Source of the DNA: Paenibacillus urinalis
Lineage (GTDB): Bacteria > Bacillota > Bacilli > Paenibacillales > Paenibacillaceae
Direction of reading: 5' to 3'
Assembly: GCF_028747985.1 (NCBI RefSeq)
Contig: NZ_CP118108.1
Coordinates: 2,485,501-2,549,500 of the forward strand
DNA length: 64,000 nt
This document shows, piece after piece, positions 62,321-64,000 of the stretch (position 1 is its first letter; each line of letters opens with the position of its first letter). Made by a program: the position numbers and the translations under genes. Under the pieces are notes generated by a model. The model ran no database searches. It saw only the letters and a list, made by a program, of their open reading frames with translations, and was not told the origin of the DNA.

Positions 62321-63772
62321 ATGAAAACAACAAAGGTCTCATTTTTTATTCTGTCGCTGGTGCTGCTTCTAGTAACCGGCTTGTCCGGATGGGCGGGAGG
62401 TGCTACAGCACAGTCGAATTCCGGAAAAACCTATGTAATTGGAACAGACATAACATTCGCACCGTTTGAATTTCAAGATATCAACGGTGATTTTGTCGGT
62501 ATCGACATAGATCTGTTAGATGCAATTGCGAAGGATCAGAATTTTCAGTACGAAATTAAACCGCTAGGGTTTAATGCGGCAGTACAAGCGCTGGAGTCGA
62601 ATCAAGTCGACGGCGTTATTGCCGGTATGAGTATTACAGACGAAAGAAAACAGAAATTTGATTTTTCAGAGTCTTATTTTGAATCCGGGGTTGTTATGGG
62701 TGTCGGTGCTAATAACGATACCATTCAGAGCTATGAAGACCTGGAAGGTCATAAAGTAGCCGTCAAGACGGGTACTGAAGGATACAGCTTCGCTGAGTCT
62801 ATTTCGGAACAGTACGGATTCACCATTGTGCCATTTGATGATTCCTCACAAATGTATGATGATGTGAAGACGGGCAATTCAGTGGCTACTTTTGAAGACT
62901 ATCCGGTCCTGGCTTACGGAGTAACTCAAAATAATGGACTGAAGATCGTAACGGATAAGGAAGAAGGCGGTTCCTACGGATTTGCGGTTAGCAAAGGGCA
63001 GAACCAAGAGCTGCTGCAAAAGTTTAACGCTGGACTCACAAACCTTAAAGCGAGCGGAGAGTATGATCAGATTCTCGAGAAGTATTTGGGAGACGGTGAA
63101 GGGGTACCTGCTCCAACCATAAGTCGCGGCGAACTGATGTTACAGTCGATTCCACCGCTATTGAAGGGTCTTGGACAAACACTGATTTATACGATAGTAT
63201 CCTTGTTCTTTGCCTTTATTCTGGGTTTGATCTTCGGACTTATGAAGGTTGGACAAAACAAGGTCCTGCGCTTCATCGCAACTGTGTTCGTTGATTTATT
63301 CCGTGGTATACCACTTATCGTACTCGCATTCTTTATTTACTTTGGTATTCCACAGGCGTTTGGCTTTACGATGCCGCTGTACCTGGCTGCCATTCTGACA
63401 CTCAGCTTGAATGCAGGTGCTTATGTAACAGAAATCATCCGCGGCGGGATTCAATCCATTGATCAAGGTCAGATGGAAGCGGCGCGTTCGCTTGGACTGC
63501 CTTATCGCACATCGATGATGAAGATTGTCATTCCACAGGCGATCCGTGTGATGATTCCTTCATTTATTAACCAGCTGGTTATTACACTTAAGGATACGTC
63601 GATCCTATCTGCGATCGGACTGGTCGAGCTGACTCAATCCGGTAAGATTATTATCGCGAGAACGTTCGCATCCTTTGATATCTGGCTGATGGTTGCTATC
63701 ATGTATCTGATTGTCATCACTATTCTAACTAAAATTGCTAGCTCGCTGGAGGTGAAACGTAGTCGTGGGTAA
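62321..63772 (+). CDS. Polar amino-acid ABC transporter, fused binding protein and permease
   Basis: 483 residues. Signal peptide/anchor (VSFFILSLVLLLVTGLSGWAGGATAQ), then a family 3 binding domain at about residues 37-265 (YVIGTDITFAPFEFQDINGDFVGIDIDLLDAIAKD, GVIAGMSITDERKQKFDFSESYF), then a permease domain at about 275-483 with the EAA loop AARSLGLPYRTSMMKIVIPQAI. The binding protein is tethered to the channel, a known arrangement in Firmicutes glutamine/glutamate-type importers. GAGGAGG precedes the ATG. It overlaps the ATPase gene by 8 bp. Exact amino acid unknown. Confidence 0.93.
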   Translation: MKTTKVSFFILSLVLLLVTGLSGWAGGATAQSNSGKTYVIGTDITFAPFEFQDINGDFVGIDIDLLDAIAKDQNFQYEIKPLGFNAAVQALESNQVDGVIAGMSITDERKQKFDFSESYFESGVVMGVGANNDTIQSYEDLEGHKVAVKTGTEGYSFAESISEQYGFTIVPFDDSSQMYDDVKTGNSVATFEDYPVLAYGVTQNNGLKIVTDKEEGGSYGFAVSKGQNQELLQKFNAGLTNLKASGEYDQILEKYLGDGEGVPAPTISRGELMLQSIPPLLKGLGQTLIYTIVSLFFAFILGLIFGLMKVGQNKVLRFIATVFVDLFRGIPLIVLAFFIYFGIPQAFGFTMPLYLAAILTLSLNAGAYVTEIIRGGIQSIDQGQMEAARSLGLPYRTSMMKIVIPQAIRVMIPSFINQLVITLKDTSILSAIGLVELTQSGKIIIARTFASFDIWLMVAIMYLIVITILTKIASSLEVKRSRG

Positions 63773-64000
63773 AGTTCGTGTTGAAGGCTTGAAGAAGAGC
63801 TATGGCTCAAATGAAGTACTTAAGAACATTGATATGTCTGTCAACGAGGGTGAAGTGGTGTGCGTCATTGGTCCTTCCGGATCCGGAAAGAGTACGCTCT
63901 TACGCTGCATCAACAAGCTCGAAGAAATTACGGCTGGACATGTTATTGTGGATGATCAGGATCTAAGTGATCCCAAAACAGACATAAACAAAGCTCGAGA
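63765..64000 (+). CDS. Amino-acid ABC transporter ATP-binding protein, N-terminal part
   Basis: Truncated by the window end after about 78 codons. GTG start at 63765 with GGAGGTGA 9 nt upstream, overlapping the permease stop. Reads KVRVEGLKKSYGSNEVLKNI after the initiator and contains Walker A GPSGSGKSTLLRCINKLE, typical of GlnQ-type ATPases. It powers the fused binding protein/permease upstream. Confidence 0.93.
   Translation, partial: MGKVRVEGLKKSYGSNEVLKNIDMSVNEGEVVCVIGPSGSGKSTLLRCINKLEEITAGHVIVDDQDLSDPKTDINKAR

Overview
The window looks like a chromosomal segment of a plant-biomass-degrading Paenibacillus or a close relative in the Bacillales. The evidence is strong AGGAGG-type ribosome binding sites, frequent TTG/GTG starts, YesM/YesN-type two-component pairs beside sugar ABC transporters that carry no ATPase of their own, and xylanases of the Bacillus/Paenibacillus XynA, XynC and Rex types. 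I see no rRNA, tRNA, transposase, integrase or CRISPR array. The species assignment is inference.

Layout. 1-960 is the 3' end of a secreted pectinesterase. 1-6 kb holds an AraC regulator, a DJ-1/PfpI protein behind a possible attenuator leader, and an ABC-2 exporter with a dead-ABC/LytTR fusion regulator and a five-repeat operator array. 6-8 kb is a secreted GH30 glucuronoxylanase with CBM6. 8.2-22.6 kb is a xylan locus: response regulator, sensor kinase, second response regulator, lipoprotein binding protein, two permeases, GH43, intracellular GH10, GH43, GH43. 22.6-28.7 kb has an orphan solute-binding protein, a second kinase/regulator pair and a divergent regulator with a degenerate receiver. 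28.9-43.4 kb is a ten-gene, same-strand run: a lipoprotein binding protein, a very large binding protein fused to carbohydrate-binding-like domains, two separate permease pairs, an NHL-propeller/TPR membrane protein, a Yip1 membrane protein, a DUF5696 lipoprotein and a secreted GH5 with a ricin-type domain. 43.4-48.7 kb holds Rex (GH8), two probably cytoplasmic esterases, secreted GH11 XynA and a SUMF1-fold lipoprotein. 48.9-64 kb is mixed housekeeping and accessory content: FAD oxidoreductase, MetX-like hydrolase/LysR, P450/PadR, hydroxyacyl-CoA dehydrogenase/TetR, MerR/CPBP protease, a GH2 enzyme, ArsR/NADP oxidoreductase, and an amino-acid ABC transporter cut by the window end.

Working model. 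GH30, GH11 and perhaps GH5 cut xylan outside the cell. Lipoprotein binding proteins and permease pairs import substituted oligosaccharides, probably powered by a shared MsmX-type ATPase encoded elsewhere. GH10, three GH43 enzymes, Rex and the two esterases finish degradation inside. CcpA-type cre-like sites occur before GH30, the first binding protein and Rex, suggesting catabolite repression. The least explained part is the 28.9-43.4 kb operon, which resembles an elaborated surface glycan capture and import system whose accessory parts (propeller, Yip1, DUF5696, CBM-binding-protein fusion) have no function I can assign.
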